A DNA stretch of 64,000 bases, taken from contig NZ_ATZF01000002.1 of NCBI RefSeq assembly GCF_000428065.1, positions 62,001 through 126,000 of the forward strand, given 5' to 3'. The notes under the pieces are model-generated. The model had not been told where the DNA came from and did not search any database. It worked only from the letters and a program-made list of their open reading frames with translations. Origin of the DNA: Shimazuella kribbensis DSM 45090 (GTDB lineage Bacteria > Bacillota > Bacilli > Thermoactinomycetales > Thermoactinomycetaceae). Position numbers and translations under genes: made by a program. Positions 43,895 through 51,803 of this stretch are shown piece by piece; positions within the stretch are counted from its first letter, which is position 1; the number at the start of each line of letters is the position of its first letter.

Positions 43895-44645
43895 TTACCA
43901 ATCCATCTTCTGTAAACCTAACGCCTGTTGGCAAATTATTTTTTGTGATATCAATGTCATGAGACATATGGGTAAGAATAAGTTTATCAGGACACAATCG
44001 ATCTTTTAGTTGAAGTGCTTCTCTCACATCATAAATAGATCGTTTCTCTTGATTTGGATAATCTGATGCATTTAGATAAGAAGCACCTAATATTAGTAGC
44101 TTAAGATGATGAAATGGTTTTGTTTGTTCCATTGTCATTCGGATAGCATCTGGAACATAAGCCCATTTTCCAGCTTCATTGGTAAATACAATTCCATACG
44201 AATATCCATTGTTACCATGATTCACATAGTGAAACGAGATATGAAAATCATCTATAACCATCTTCTCTGTAGGAGTAAAATAGATATATCTTTTGGGAGT
44301 AAGATAAGGATACCGATCTTGGAGAATTTTTATTACATCAGACGGGCTAATAATGGTTAACTTTGACTTATGCCAGAAACACAAGTCCGCAAGATCGCCT
44401 AATCCAGCGATATGATCATTGTGTGCATGGGTAATACAAAGATAATCTGGAATCGGAAGATTCCTATCCATAAATTGTTGTCGAAAATCAGGTGAAGAAT
44501 CAACCAAAATTCGTTTGGAAGCATGAATGAAAATGCTTGGACGGCTCCTTCTATTTTCTAGACTTTTACAAACTGAACATGCACACAACATACGTGGAAC
44601 CCCTTGAGAATCACTTGTCCCCAAAAACTCAATTCCTGTTTCCAA
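43884..44645 (-). CDS. MBL-fold hydrolase (PhnP-like phosphodiesterase)
   Basis: A 253-residue metallo-beta-lactamase-fold protein. The metal motif is THAHNDHIAGLGDL, with further ligands in VNHG, YVPDA and LTHMSHD. An N-terminal LGTSDSQGVPRMLCACSVC gives the extra zinc cysteines seen in PhnP, the phosphoribosyl 1,2-cyclic phosphate phosphodiesterase. No phosphonate genes are near, so the substrate is open. It starts at TTG 44645 after AGGAGAAG. Confidence 0.82.
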   Translation of the reverse strand: METGIEFLGTSDSQGVPRMLCACSVCKSLENRRSRPSIFIHASKRILVDSSPDFRQQFMDRNLPIPDYLCITHAHNDHIAGLGDLADLCFWHKSKLTIISPSDVIKILQDRYPYLTPKRYIYFTPTEKMVIDDFHISFHYVNHGNNGYSYGIVFTNEAGKWAYVPDAIRMTMEQTKPFHHLKLLILGASYLNASDYPNQEKRSIYDVREALQLKDRLCPDKLILTHMSHDIDITKNNLPTGVRFTEDGLVIKM

Positions 44646-44892
44646 AGTAATCTTCTCCTATCCTGTTCAAAATGGATATCATCATATGATCATCGAATAT
44701 CGATTGTTACAACTATTGAGACCTTGCCTGAATCAGAGAGCCTTAGAACAACAGCTAGCTGGATTGAAAACAGGAGCGGCATTTTCTATTTGGCTGGAAA
44801 TCCATTTGAGGAATTATTCAAACTGTATCGACAAACAGATGAAAAATTACTGTTATGTTTACATCTATTTATACATGAAAGTAAGGTTCATC

Positions 44893-45087
44893 ATGATCTC
44901 AGAGGAAGTTAAATTAGCACGGCCAGCACAACGTGCTCTTCACCATGCTGGTTATACGCACTTAGATCAACTAACAAAAACAACTGAAACAGAACTTAGT
45001 AAGTTGCATGGCATAGGACCAAAAGCACTTCAACAACTGGGCAATGCTCTAGCGAAAAAAGGATTATCATTTGCAAAAGGAAAATAA
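44893..45087 (+). CDS. small helix-hairpin-helix DNA-binding protein
   Basis: A 64-residue protein resembling the C-terminal domain of the RNA polymerase alpha subunit: KLARPAQRALHHAGYTHLDQ, then LSKLHGIGPKALQQLGNAL, with the helix-hairpin-helix GIG. Many Bacilli have such stand-alone proteins of unknown role. ATG 44893 follows AGTAAGG. The open frame continues upstream to 44686, and a second frame there (ESESLRTTASWIENRSG, FEELFKLYRQTDEK) may be a relic of another gene. Confidence 0.7.
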   Translation: MISEEVKLARPAQRALHHAGYTHLDQLTKTTETELSKLHGIGPKALQQLGNALAKKGLSFAKGK

Positions 45088-45090
45088 AAA

Positions 45091-45609
45091 CTATTTGTCT
45101 AATAACCAATTCACGGCATGTTTCAAATTCTTTGCGGTATAGTCCGCTTGCATATGGACCCATTTATGGCGATATTTCCTCATCGCTTCTCTGCCTGCAC
45201 CTGTTTGGACCAAAATGCAAAGACATCCAGCCTGACGTGCTGCTACCATATCAGACCAACGATCACCGATTACTACACTATTTTTCAGATCAATTTGATG
45301 TTCTTTTGCTGCTCTCTCTAATAAACCCGTTGATGGCTTTCTACAACTACACCCTTCTTCTGCTGTGTGTGGACATAAGTAAGTGGCATCAAAACCAAAG
45401 GATACTAGTTCCTGTTTGAACGACTCCGCTTTTACTTCTCCTCTAGATATCCCTGGTTGGTTTGTAAATGCAAATACATAATACCCTGTTTCTTTAAGCA
45501 ATCGAATACAGTCTAAAGTAAAAGGATACAAGGTAAATTCATTTGGATATTGTACAGTTCGACCTCCGCCAATCGTCCCATCTCTATCCAAAAAAACGAT
45601 TCTGTCCAT
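45091..45609 (-). CDS. HAD-IIIA phosphatase (GmhB-like)
   Basis: A 172-residue HAD-IIIA phosphatase like D-glycero-D-manno-heptose 1,7-bisphosphatase. The nucleophile motif is FLDRDGTI (DxD), then FTNQPGISRG, a zinc loop with CPHTAEEGCSCRKP, and the metal motif VIGDRWSDMVAARQAG. In Gram-positive bacteria the substrate is often unknown. A strong AAGGGGGG precedes the ATG. Confidence 0.88.
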   Translation of the reverse strand: MDRIVFLDRDGTIGGGRTVQYPNEFTLYPFTLDCIRLLKETGYYVFAFTNQPGISRGEVKAESFKQELVSFGFDATYLCPHTAEEGCSCRKPSTGLLERAAKEHQIDLKNSVVIGDRWSDMVAARQAGCLCILVQTGAGREAMRKYRHKWVHMQADYTAKNLKHAVNWLLDK

Positions 45610-45633
45610 ATCAATCCCCCCTTTTTCTGAGCA

Positions 45634-46272
45634 CTAATATCGATAAAAAATTTGACGTATGATCCTCATTTTTTGAACTCCCATGTTTTTTTGTTGCAGT
45701 TCATTTATGGTTGGGCGATTTCCAATAACAACGGGTATATGTTTGGATTTTACGTTATTATCTAATTTCTCTAATAAAGGAATTTGATTATCATTCATAA
45801 ATACATTGATATCTTTTCCATTTCTAAAATGAATAACATAATAAATTTCACCATCCCAATGAACATTTACATAATGCACATCTTCCCATTTATACACTCG
45901 ACCTCCGCGTTCCAAAGATTTTTCACCTACTTTGTCTGGACTGATCCATCCAATAACAGAAACTGCAAAAAAAACGATGGAGCAACTGAAAAAGAAAGAA
46001 GATGTGTTCCATTTTTCTTTAATCAGTTTATAGATCGCCAATGCGAAACAGGAACAAGAGAGCATAGATAGAAACGTATAAGTGTCACCAATATAAATAA
46101 ACCATTCATCTGGACCAAGTAGTGATGTTAATGGGATATAATCGGTCAGTATCCATAGAGAGATTAGAAAAACGGAAAAACCAACAACACTTGAAAAACA
46201 TCCAACATATTTCCCTTCCTTCTTTTTTACCTTTTCTATTGATTTTCTACCTGTTTTTTTGACCTTACCCAT
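45634..46272 (-). CDS. hypothetical membrane protein
   Basis: A 212-residue protein with a very basic N-terminus (KVKKTGRKSIEKVKKKEGK), four hydrophobic segments within residues 20-125, and a soluble C-terminal domain with YKWEDVHYVNVHWDGEIYYV, HFRNGKDINVFM and PTINELQQ. The soluble part resembles PH-like domains attached to membrane anchors. The family is unknown. ATG 46272 follows GAGGTG. Confidence 0.6.
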   Translation of the reverse strand: MGKVKKTGRKSIEKVKKKEGKYVGCFSSVVGFSVFLISLWILTDYIPLTSLLGPDEWFIYIGDTYTFLSMLSCSCFALAIYKLIKEKWNTSSFFFSCSIVFFAVSVIGWISPDKVGEKSLERGGRVYKWEDVHYVNVHWDGEIYYVIHFRNGKDINVFMNDNQIPLLEKLDNNVKSKHIPVVIGNRPTINELQQKNMGVQKMRIIRQIFYRY

Positions 46273-46843
46273 ATTTCGACACCTCAATCACTCTGTTGCA
46301 AAAACAAAAAACCAATATATCATTTCAGAGTTGTTAATTTGATTTAATTCAATAGAGAACTACTCCGGAATTTGAGTAGTTCTCTATTGATCGATGAATC
46401 ATTTCATTAAGTTTACAGACTGAACCATAACAACTGCTACACACTTTCTTCCTCCAATATGATGTCATGCTAGAAAAAATGGGAATTCAAATTAACAATC
46501 ATTGATGAGAACGGAGTTGTATTTGACTTATGAGAACATGCGCATGTATAAATGAGAAAACTACAGTATCCATGCAAACAATCGTGGGCGAAAGCAAATT
46601 TCTTGAGGAAGTTGAATATAGTGGAATAACAAAGTAATTCGTAGTAGCTAGGTCCGTCAGTATAATTTCATCTGTGTTCTGATTATGTTCCCCACGGCTC
46701 AATATCTTTCAAAACATTCTCATCCTTTCATTGATTCTGATTTCAGATTATACTATAAGTTATGCCATAATCAATGCAACAGCACAAAATTTTGCGCTTA
46801 CCTATCATAAATTTGTTCTCTAACACAAAAGGAGACTGCATAC
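46273..46843. other. 571-base intergenic region with a perfect 17-bp palindrome
   Basis: TCAATAGAGAACTACTC (46349-46365) is the exact reverse complement of GAGTAGTTCTCTATTGA (46374-46390), with an 8-base spacer and no U-run on either side. A minus-strand open frame at 46499-46702 has no ribosome site and no family resemblance. Otherwise nothing was recognised. Confidence 0.5.
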
Positions 46844-47065
46844 ATGATTTCATTTAAACCTCTTCGTATTTGGATGGCAGGTCAAGGAAAAGAAAAAACA
46901 GACCTAGCCAAAGATTTAGGTCTAAATGCTCGTACATACCAACGCATCTGGAAAGATGGAAATGTAACTACGGAAACCATCGACCGTATTTGTGAATGTT
47001 ACAACCTACCGATTGAAAAAGTTGTTATTCGCATTCCAAATAAAAAACAAAAAAGTTCTACATAA
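46844..47065 (+). CDS. small XRE-type HTH regulator
   Basis: A 73-residue Cro/C1-type DNA-binding protein: LRIWMAGQGKEKTDLAKDLG, LNARTYQRIWKDGNVTTETI and DRICECYNLPIEKVV. The fold fills nearly the whole protein, as in YozG-like regulators. AAGGAG precedes the ATG. It is isolated, so the targets are unknown. Confidence 0.85.
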   Translation: MISFKPLRIWMAGQGKEKTDLAKDLGLNARTYQRIWKDGNVTTETIDRICECYNLPIEKVVIRIPNKKQKSST

Positions 47066-47220
47066 AAAGTGAATATGTAAACCAAAATGGTATACAAAAA
47101 TTGAGTTTCTAACTACGTGGAAACTACAATCCCACATTTCTAACCATACTCCCCTATTATACCTAATATTTTGATAATAGTAAATTTTATTCTCATCTCA
47201 TCACTATCCCGCTTTTATGT

Positions 47221-47442
47221 TTACTTTAAACGTGACAAATCTAAAGCTTTTTTCCCTTCTTTCACATGCAGTACGAACCAATTGTAAATTTCTTCTCATT
47301 TACATCGTATTCCTGCGGATTCATATAGCCTACTACAGAAATCATCATTTTAGCCAACTCAGTAAAATAGGATTTTGGTAACTGCCGATTGTATTGGAAA
47401 GTAAGAAATAATGGATCATGAAGAAAAGAAATGCTTACTCAT
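47221..47442 (-). pseudogene. small gene with two frameshifts, unknown function
   Basis: An ATG at 47442 behind GAGGGTGA reads MSKHFFSS and stops. In the next frame the sequence continues LHDPLFLTFQYNRQLPKSY, FTELAKMMISVVGYMNPQEY and DVNEKK. A second shift at an A-run leads to IYNWFVLHVKEGKKALDLSR and a stop at 47221. Joined, this is a coherent protein of about 73 residues that I cannot name. Both breaks fall in T- or A-rich runs. Its start overlaps the stop of the upstream small gene. Confidence 0.45.
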
Positions 47443-47623
47443 TTTTCAGTTCACCCTCACAATATGAAAGAAAATATAACATATGCAAGGTGTCTACATT
47501 TGTAATCTCATCCGAATTTCTTTGGATGATCTTTTGTTTTAGATATAGGTCCTTGATATAAATATTAGATTTATCCTTTTGATATACCCTTACTATCCCT
47601 TTCTTACTATCTATTTTTTCCAT
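47435..47623 (-). CDS. small hypothetical protein
   Basis: 62 residues, hydrophilic (MEKIDSKKGIVRVYQKDKSN, then DLYLKQKIIQRNSDEI). The same frame is open upstream through MMEDRLFASEEETLL, broken only by one TAG just before the ATG, so it may be the remains of a longer protein. There is no clear ribosome site. It is the middle member of a row of three small minus-strand genes. Confidence 0.35.
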   Translation of the reverse strand: MEKIDSKKGIVRVYQKDKSNIYIKDLYLKQKIIQRNSDEITNVDTLHMLYFLSYCEGELKNE

Positions 47624-47671
47624 CTATAACAGTGTCTCTTCTTCGGAAGCAAACAATCGATCTTCCATCAT

Positions 47672-47776
47672 TCATCTAAAAAATTTCCCCAAAAAAGATA
47701 AACCCATAATCAAAGCAATTACAACGCAAGTCCAGAACAACATCTTATCTTGTTTTTCAAATTGTTTTTTATTCAT
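47672..47776 (-). CDS. 34-residue single-span membrane protein
   Basis: The ATG at 47776 follows TTAGGTGAT by 4-5 bases. The product is a charged N-terminus (MNKKQFEKQDKM) followed by one membrane segment (FWTCVVIALIMGLSFLG) and KFFR. The layout is typical of small Bacillus membrane proteins, but no family is recognised. Confidence 0.5.
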   Translation of the reverse strand: MNKKQFEKQDKMLFWTCVVIALIMGLSFLGKFFR

Positions 47777-47896
47777 GTTTATCACCTAAATGATGTTATA
47801 TATAAGATCAAAAAGAATATTTCTTCTTTATTATAATACATTCTACAAAATCAAATAAGAGGTACAGCGTTTTTCTCACGTATTTGTTCATGATGC

Positions 47897-47938
47897 AAAA
47901 AACAAACTGCACAACTTTCTAATGCAGTTTGTTTTTTA
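47897..47938 (-). terminator. terminator of the hypothetical membrane-protein gene
   Basis: AAAAAACAAACTGCA (47897-47911) pairs with TGCAGTTTGTTTTTT (47923-47937). Confidence 0.85.
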
Positions 47939-47957
47939 TTTTGAGTAAGCTGATTTT

Positions 47958-48617
47958 TCATTTTTGGAGTTTATCTAATTCCTTCTGGTAAGTATCTGAA
48001 GAATCACAAACCTGGGAAATATATGTCTGAAGAGCATTTTTGTATTTTTTTATAAATAACGTATTAGTTGGAGAAAAACCATATTCTTCTTTAGCAGTCA
48101 TCATTTTATTATAATAAGCCGAACATGATAAACGTTTGCTGTATGGAGAGTGATCATTTGCTAATATTAGAAAGTTACCCTCTGCACCAGGAATATACTG
48201 AATAGTGAACTTTTCCCCTTGATTAGGATACTGATATCCGTCTTCGGGATCTGGATAAATATTGAAGTTTGTATCTTCAAAAGTCGTTTTGATCGTTTTA
48301 TTTTCTGCTATGCGAATCAGAACATGATAACGAGAGATGGGCACATCATTATAAGTGCTATTAGTCAATTCGATTTCTGTAATCAAAGCATCTGCTTTTG
48401 TACCATTCGCCTTAAGAAAAGCGTTATTCATTTCGGTTCCAAAAACAAGAAATCCTATGCAAGCTAGGATGATAGTGATAGAAACGCCTATACCCCACTT
48501 ATCACCTATAAAATTGATTATGAATGAACAGCACGCCAAACCAGCGAACAAAAAAACAAAAAATAAAATAAATCGGTACTCTATTAAAAAGCCAATCACA
48601 CTTGAAAGAATACTCAT
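47958..48617 (-). CDS. hypothetical membrane protein
   Basis: A 219-residue protein. Two hydrophobic segments (about 12-36 and 43-62) precede a soluble domain with ADALITEIELTNSTYNDVP, ISRYHVLIRIAENKTIKTTF and QYPNQGEKFTIQYIPGAEG, a pattern like DUF3592-type beta domains. The last 70 residues are helical and contain two Cys. The function is unknown. It lies divergent to the siderophore operon. Confidence 0.55.
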   Translation of the reverse strand: MSILSSVIGFLIEYRFILFFVFLFAGLACCSFIINFIGDKWGIGVSITIILACIGFLVFGTEMNNAFLKANGTKADALITEIELTNSTYNDVPISRYHVLIRIAENKTIKTTFEDTNFNIYPDPEDGYQYPNQGEKFTIQYIPGAEGNFLILANDHSPYSKRLSCSAYYNKMMTAKEEYGFSPTNTLFIKKYKNALQTYISQVCDSSDTYQKELDKLQK

Positions 48618-48843
48618 TTACTGATTCACCACCTTTTAAATAAGAGCAAGAAATTCAGTTTATGAATTATTAATAAAACAATACTTTCCTCTTTACAGAA
48701 AATCAATCGAGTGTATAAATAGATTATACAAACTTAACATTCTAAATCTTGATCTTTTAAATAACTTACTTTCTTACTCCTTTTCATGAAAAGATAGAAA
48801 AAACTATTTACTTCGATTTCTGAGAATGATATAGTAAAAATCA

Positions 48844-48862
48844 ATTGATAATGATTATCAAT
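48844..48862. promoter_or_regulatory. Fur box of the siderophore operon
   Basis: ATTGATAATGATTATCAAT is a perfect 19-bp palindrome matching the classic Fur site GATAATGATTATC. It sits 27 bases before the first siderophore gene and predicts iron repression of the whole operon. Confidence 0.92.
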
Positions 48863-48888
48863 ATCATTTATAGGAGTGATACCACCCA

Positions 48889-50241
48889 ATGACTTATCCC
48901 CATGGGATGTTTAATGCTGATTTTATATCTACACAAGAAATTAGGGAATCAAATGCACGCTCCTATCCAAGACGTATCCCCATTGCAATCAAAAAAGCAA
49001 AAGGGATTTTTGTGACAGATGTAGAGGGGACAAATTATTATGACTGCCTATCTGGAGCTGGGACGCTCGCGCTAGGGCATAATCATCCCATCATCAAAGA
49101 AGCTATCCGAAATGTATTGGAGAATGATCTTCCATTACACGCACTCGATATTATGACACCAATCAAAAATGAGTTTATAGAAGAATTGTTTTCGAGTTTG
49201 CCCACAGAATTTGCTTCTCGTGCCAAAATCCAATTTTGCGGACCAACTGGTGCTGATGCAGTGGAAGCGGCGATCAAACTGGTAAAAACAGCAACGGGAA
49301 GTCGCAGTATATTTTCCTTTCATGGTGCTTATCACGGGATGACACATGGTGCGCTGAGCTTGACTGGTAACTTAGGACCAAAACAATCCGTGTCCAATCT
49401 CATGCCTGACGTCCATTTTCTTCCTTATCCTTATCCCTATCGTTGTCCATTTGGTCAAGGTAGTGAACTAAGCGAACAAATTAGCCAACATTACATTGAA
49501 CATCTTTTGGACGATCCTGAAAGTGGCATAACTAAACCAGCCGGACTCATCATGGAGATCATACAAGGTGAAGGAGGAGTAATCCCAGCACCAGATAATT
49601 GGATTCGGAAAATTCGTTCCATTACAAAGAAACGAAAAATTCCACTAATCGTGGATGAAGTACAGACTGGATTTGGACGTACAGGAAAACTATTTGCCTT
49701 TGAACATGCGGAAATAATCCCTGATGTATTGATATTATCCAAAGCAATTGGAGGTTCCCTTCCTTTATCTGTTGTTGTATATGACAAAGATTTGGATCAA
49801 TGGAATCCAGGTGCACATGCAGGAACATTTCGTGGAAATCAAATGGCTATGGCAACAGGAACAGCAACCATAAAATATATTCGAGCAAACAATTTGGAAA
49901 AACACGCAGAAAACATGGGAGATAGATTCATGTCCCATTTGAAAGAGATTCAACACAGTAGTTCCTGTATTGGGGAGATTCGTGGAAAGGGATTAATGAT
50001 TGGGATCGAGATCGTGAATAAACAACTCCAACCTAATGCCTTAAATAGTTATCCGCCACATTCAGAACTAGCACGCCAAATCCAACAGGAATGTTTGAAA
50101 AAAGGATTGATAGTAGAATTGGGTGGTAGGTTTGGAAGTGTCGTTCGCTTCTTACCTCCTTTGGTTATCACGGAAGAACAAGTCGACGCAATCTGTGAGA
50201 TTTTTGCTAAATCTATCCAAGATATAGAAATCAAACTCTAA
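48889..50241 (+). CDS. rhbA: diaminobutyrate-2-oxoglutarate aminotransferase (RhbA-like)
   Basis: A class III aminotransferase of 450 residues that makes L-2,4-diaminobutyrate from aspartate semialdehyde with glutamate as donor. Marks are SGAGTLALGHNHPIIKEAIR, FCGPTGADAVEAAIKLVKTA, SFHGAYHGMTHGALSLTG, the cofactor-binding DEVQTGFGRTGKLFAFEH and the PLP Lys in LSKAIGG, then HAGTFRGNQMAMATG. It is the first gene of a six-gene operon whose order equals S. meliloti rhbABCDEF. AGGAGTGAT precedes the ATG, and the Fur box lies in its promoter. Confidence 0.92.
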   Translation: MTYPHGMFNADFISTQEIRESNARSYPRRIPIAIKKAKGIFVTDVEGTNYYDCLSGAGTLALGHNHPIIKEAIRNVLENDLPLHALDIMTPIKNEFIEELFSSLPTEFASRAKIQFCGPTGADAVEAAIKLVKTATGSRSIFSFHGAYHGMTHGALSLTGNLGPKQSVSNLMPDVHFLPYPYPYRCPFGQGSELSEQISQHYIEHLLDDPESGITKPAGLIMEIIQGEGGVIPAPDNWIRKIRSITKKRKIPLIVDEVQTGFGRTGKLFAFEHAEIIPDVLILSKAIGGSLPLSVVVYDKDLDQWNPGAHAGTFRGNQMAMATGTATIKYIRANNLEKHAENMGDRFMSHLKEIQHSSSCIGEIRGKGLMIGIEIVNKQLQPNALNSYPPHSELARQIQQECLKKGLIVELGGRFGSVVRFLPPLVITEEQVDAICEIFAKSIQDIEIKL

Positions 50242-50354
50242 CACAGGGCCAGTAGGAGGTTTTTACAATACAAATAAAAGAAAAAAACAAAATATTCAAA
50301 GAACAACTCTTTTTTCATCCTTCTTTCGAAACATGGTCCCATTATCAGGATGCA

Positions 50355-51803
50355 ATGACTCAAACTCATGCTATCCTTTTCGAACAATTCGCCAAACTCA
50401 CGCAACCGTTTAGCGGTATTACGGTTTCTGAGTTAGAACAAAAGATAGATCAATATAGCGTTTGTCCAGATGATGGTTCAGCGCTTTCGGAAGTTTTAAC
50501 ACTAGTAGGACAAAATGTTTTAAAGCATTCTGTAGCAGTACATCATCCTGCTTGCATTGCACATCTACACTGTCCTCCTATGATTCCTGCATTAGCTGCT
50601 GAAGTAATAATCAATGCGAGTAATCAATCCATGGATTCATGGGATCAAAGTCCAGCCGCCACGATCATTGAAAAAAAACTGGTTGCTTGGCTGTGTGATT
50701 TGATTGGTTATAACCAATCAGTTGCTGATGGTATTTTTACAAGTGGAGGAACACAATCCAACTTTATGGGCCTACTTTTGGCAAGAGAACGGTATTGTAA
50801 GGAGAAATGGGGTTGGGATGTACAAAAACAAGGGCTTCCACCTGAAGCTAATAAGTTACGCATATTATGTTCTAGCAAAGCACATTTTACGGTAAAACAA
50901 TCAGCCGCTTTGCTTGGTTTGGGTGAAGAAGCAGTTGTGCTCATCGAAACAGATAAGGATATGCAATTAAGTCTTTCTGATCTAGACAAAAAAATATCTG
51001 AAATCACCAAACAAGGACTATTCCCTTTTGCGCTTGTAGCTACTGCTGGTTCTACTGATTTTGGAGCCATAGATCCAATTTTAGGTTGTGCAACTCGAGC
51101 AATAAAACATGACATGTGGTTTCATGTGGATGCTGCTTACGGAGGAGCTGTCATGTTAAGTGAGCATTATAAACATTTACTTGACCATATTCAGTTGGCT
51201 GATTCCATTACAGTGGATTTTCATAAGCTTTTTTATCAACCTATCAGTTGCGGGGCTTTCTTAATTAAAAATCAAGACCATTTTCAATTGATTAAATCCA
51301 ACACTGCTTATCTAAATCCAGAAGAAAATGAGCTAGAGGGCATTCCCGATCTTGTCACCAAATCGATTCAGACGACACGAAGATTTGACGCGCTAAAACT
51401 ATGGGTTTCTCTACAGGCAATTGGACGTACTGCATTTGCAGAATTAATTGAATACACTCTATCATTGGCTCAAAAAACAGCACAACTTATTTCAAACGAG
51501 CCATTGTTGGAGTTAGTAAATAAGAATCCCACATTAAATGCGATCGTTTTCCGGTATATTGGGTCATCTGTTCCAACATCCTCTGTTGAATTAAATCACT
51601 TGCAAACGTTGATACGAAAAAATTTATGGGAAAGCGGAAAAGTGGTATTAGCACAAACAAAAGTGGATAGTTCTACCTATTTAAAATTTACCATGCTCAA
51701 TCCCAATATGACAATGAAAGATGTTCACATGATCTTAGACCAAATAAAAAAAATGGGTAACGATATAGAATCTCAAAAAAGAAAGGATGACTACCATGTC
51801 TAA
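50355..51803 (+). CDS. rhbB: L-2,4-diaminobutyrate decarboxylase (RhbB-like)
   Basis: A group II PLP decarboxylase that turns diaminobutyrate into 1,3-diaminopropane, the backbone of schizokinen and rhizobactin. Marks are VADGIFTSGGTQSNFMGLLLA, LCSSKAHFTVKQSAALLG, WFHVDAAYGGAVMLSEHY and the PLP Lys in SITVDFHKLFYQPISCGAF. From ATG 50355 it has 482 residues. The frame is open for 29 codons further upstream to an ATA at 50268 that sits 8 bases after a perfect AGGAGG, and the added residues (IFKEQLFFHPSFETWSHYQD) look genuine. The true start may therefore be that non-standard codon. It overlaps the next gene by 8 bases. Confidence 0.92.
   Translation: MTQTHAILFEQFAKLTQPFSGITVSELEQKIDQYSVCPDDGSALSEVLTLVGQNVLKHSVAVHHPACIAHLHCPPMIPALAAEVIINASNQSMDSWDQSPAATIIEKKLVAWLCDLIGYNQSVADGIFTSGGTQSNFMGLLLARERYCKEKWGWDVQKQGLPPEANKLRILCSSKAHFTVKQSAALLGLGEEAVVLIETDKDMQLSLSDLDKKISEITKQGLFPFALVATAGSTDFGAIDPILGCATRAIKHDMWFHVDAAYGGAVMLSEHYKHLLDHIQLADSITVDFHKLFYQPISCGAFLIKNQDHFQLIKSNTAYLNPEENELEGIPDLVTKSIQTTRRFDALKLWVSLQAIGRTAFAELIEYTLSLAQKTAQLISNEPLLELVNKNPTLNAIVFRYIGSSVPTSSVELNHLQTLIRKNLWESGKVVLAQTKVDSSTYLKFTMLNPNMTMKDVHMILDQIKKMGNDIESQKRKDDYHV

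Noticed and set aside
44604-44912. Plus-strand frame of 102 codons over the MBL start and the helix-hairpin-helix gene
   Set aside because: Part of it is the complement of the MBL gene; only its last third looks protein-like, and no start or ribosome site supports it.
46499-46702. Minus-strand frame of 67 codons
   Set aside because: No ribosome site, no membrane or domain pattern, and unusual composition; treated as chance.
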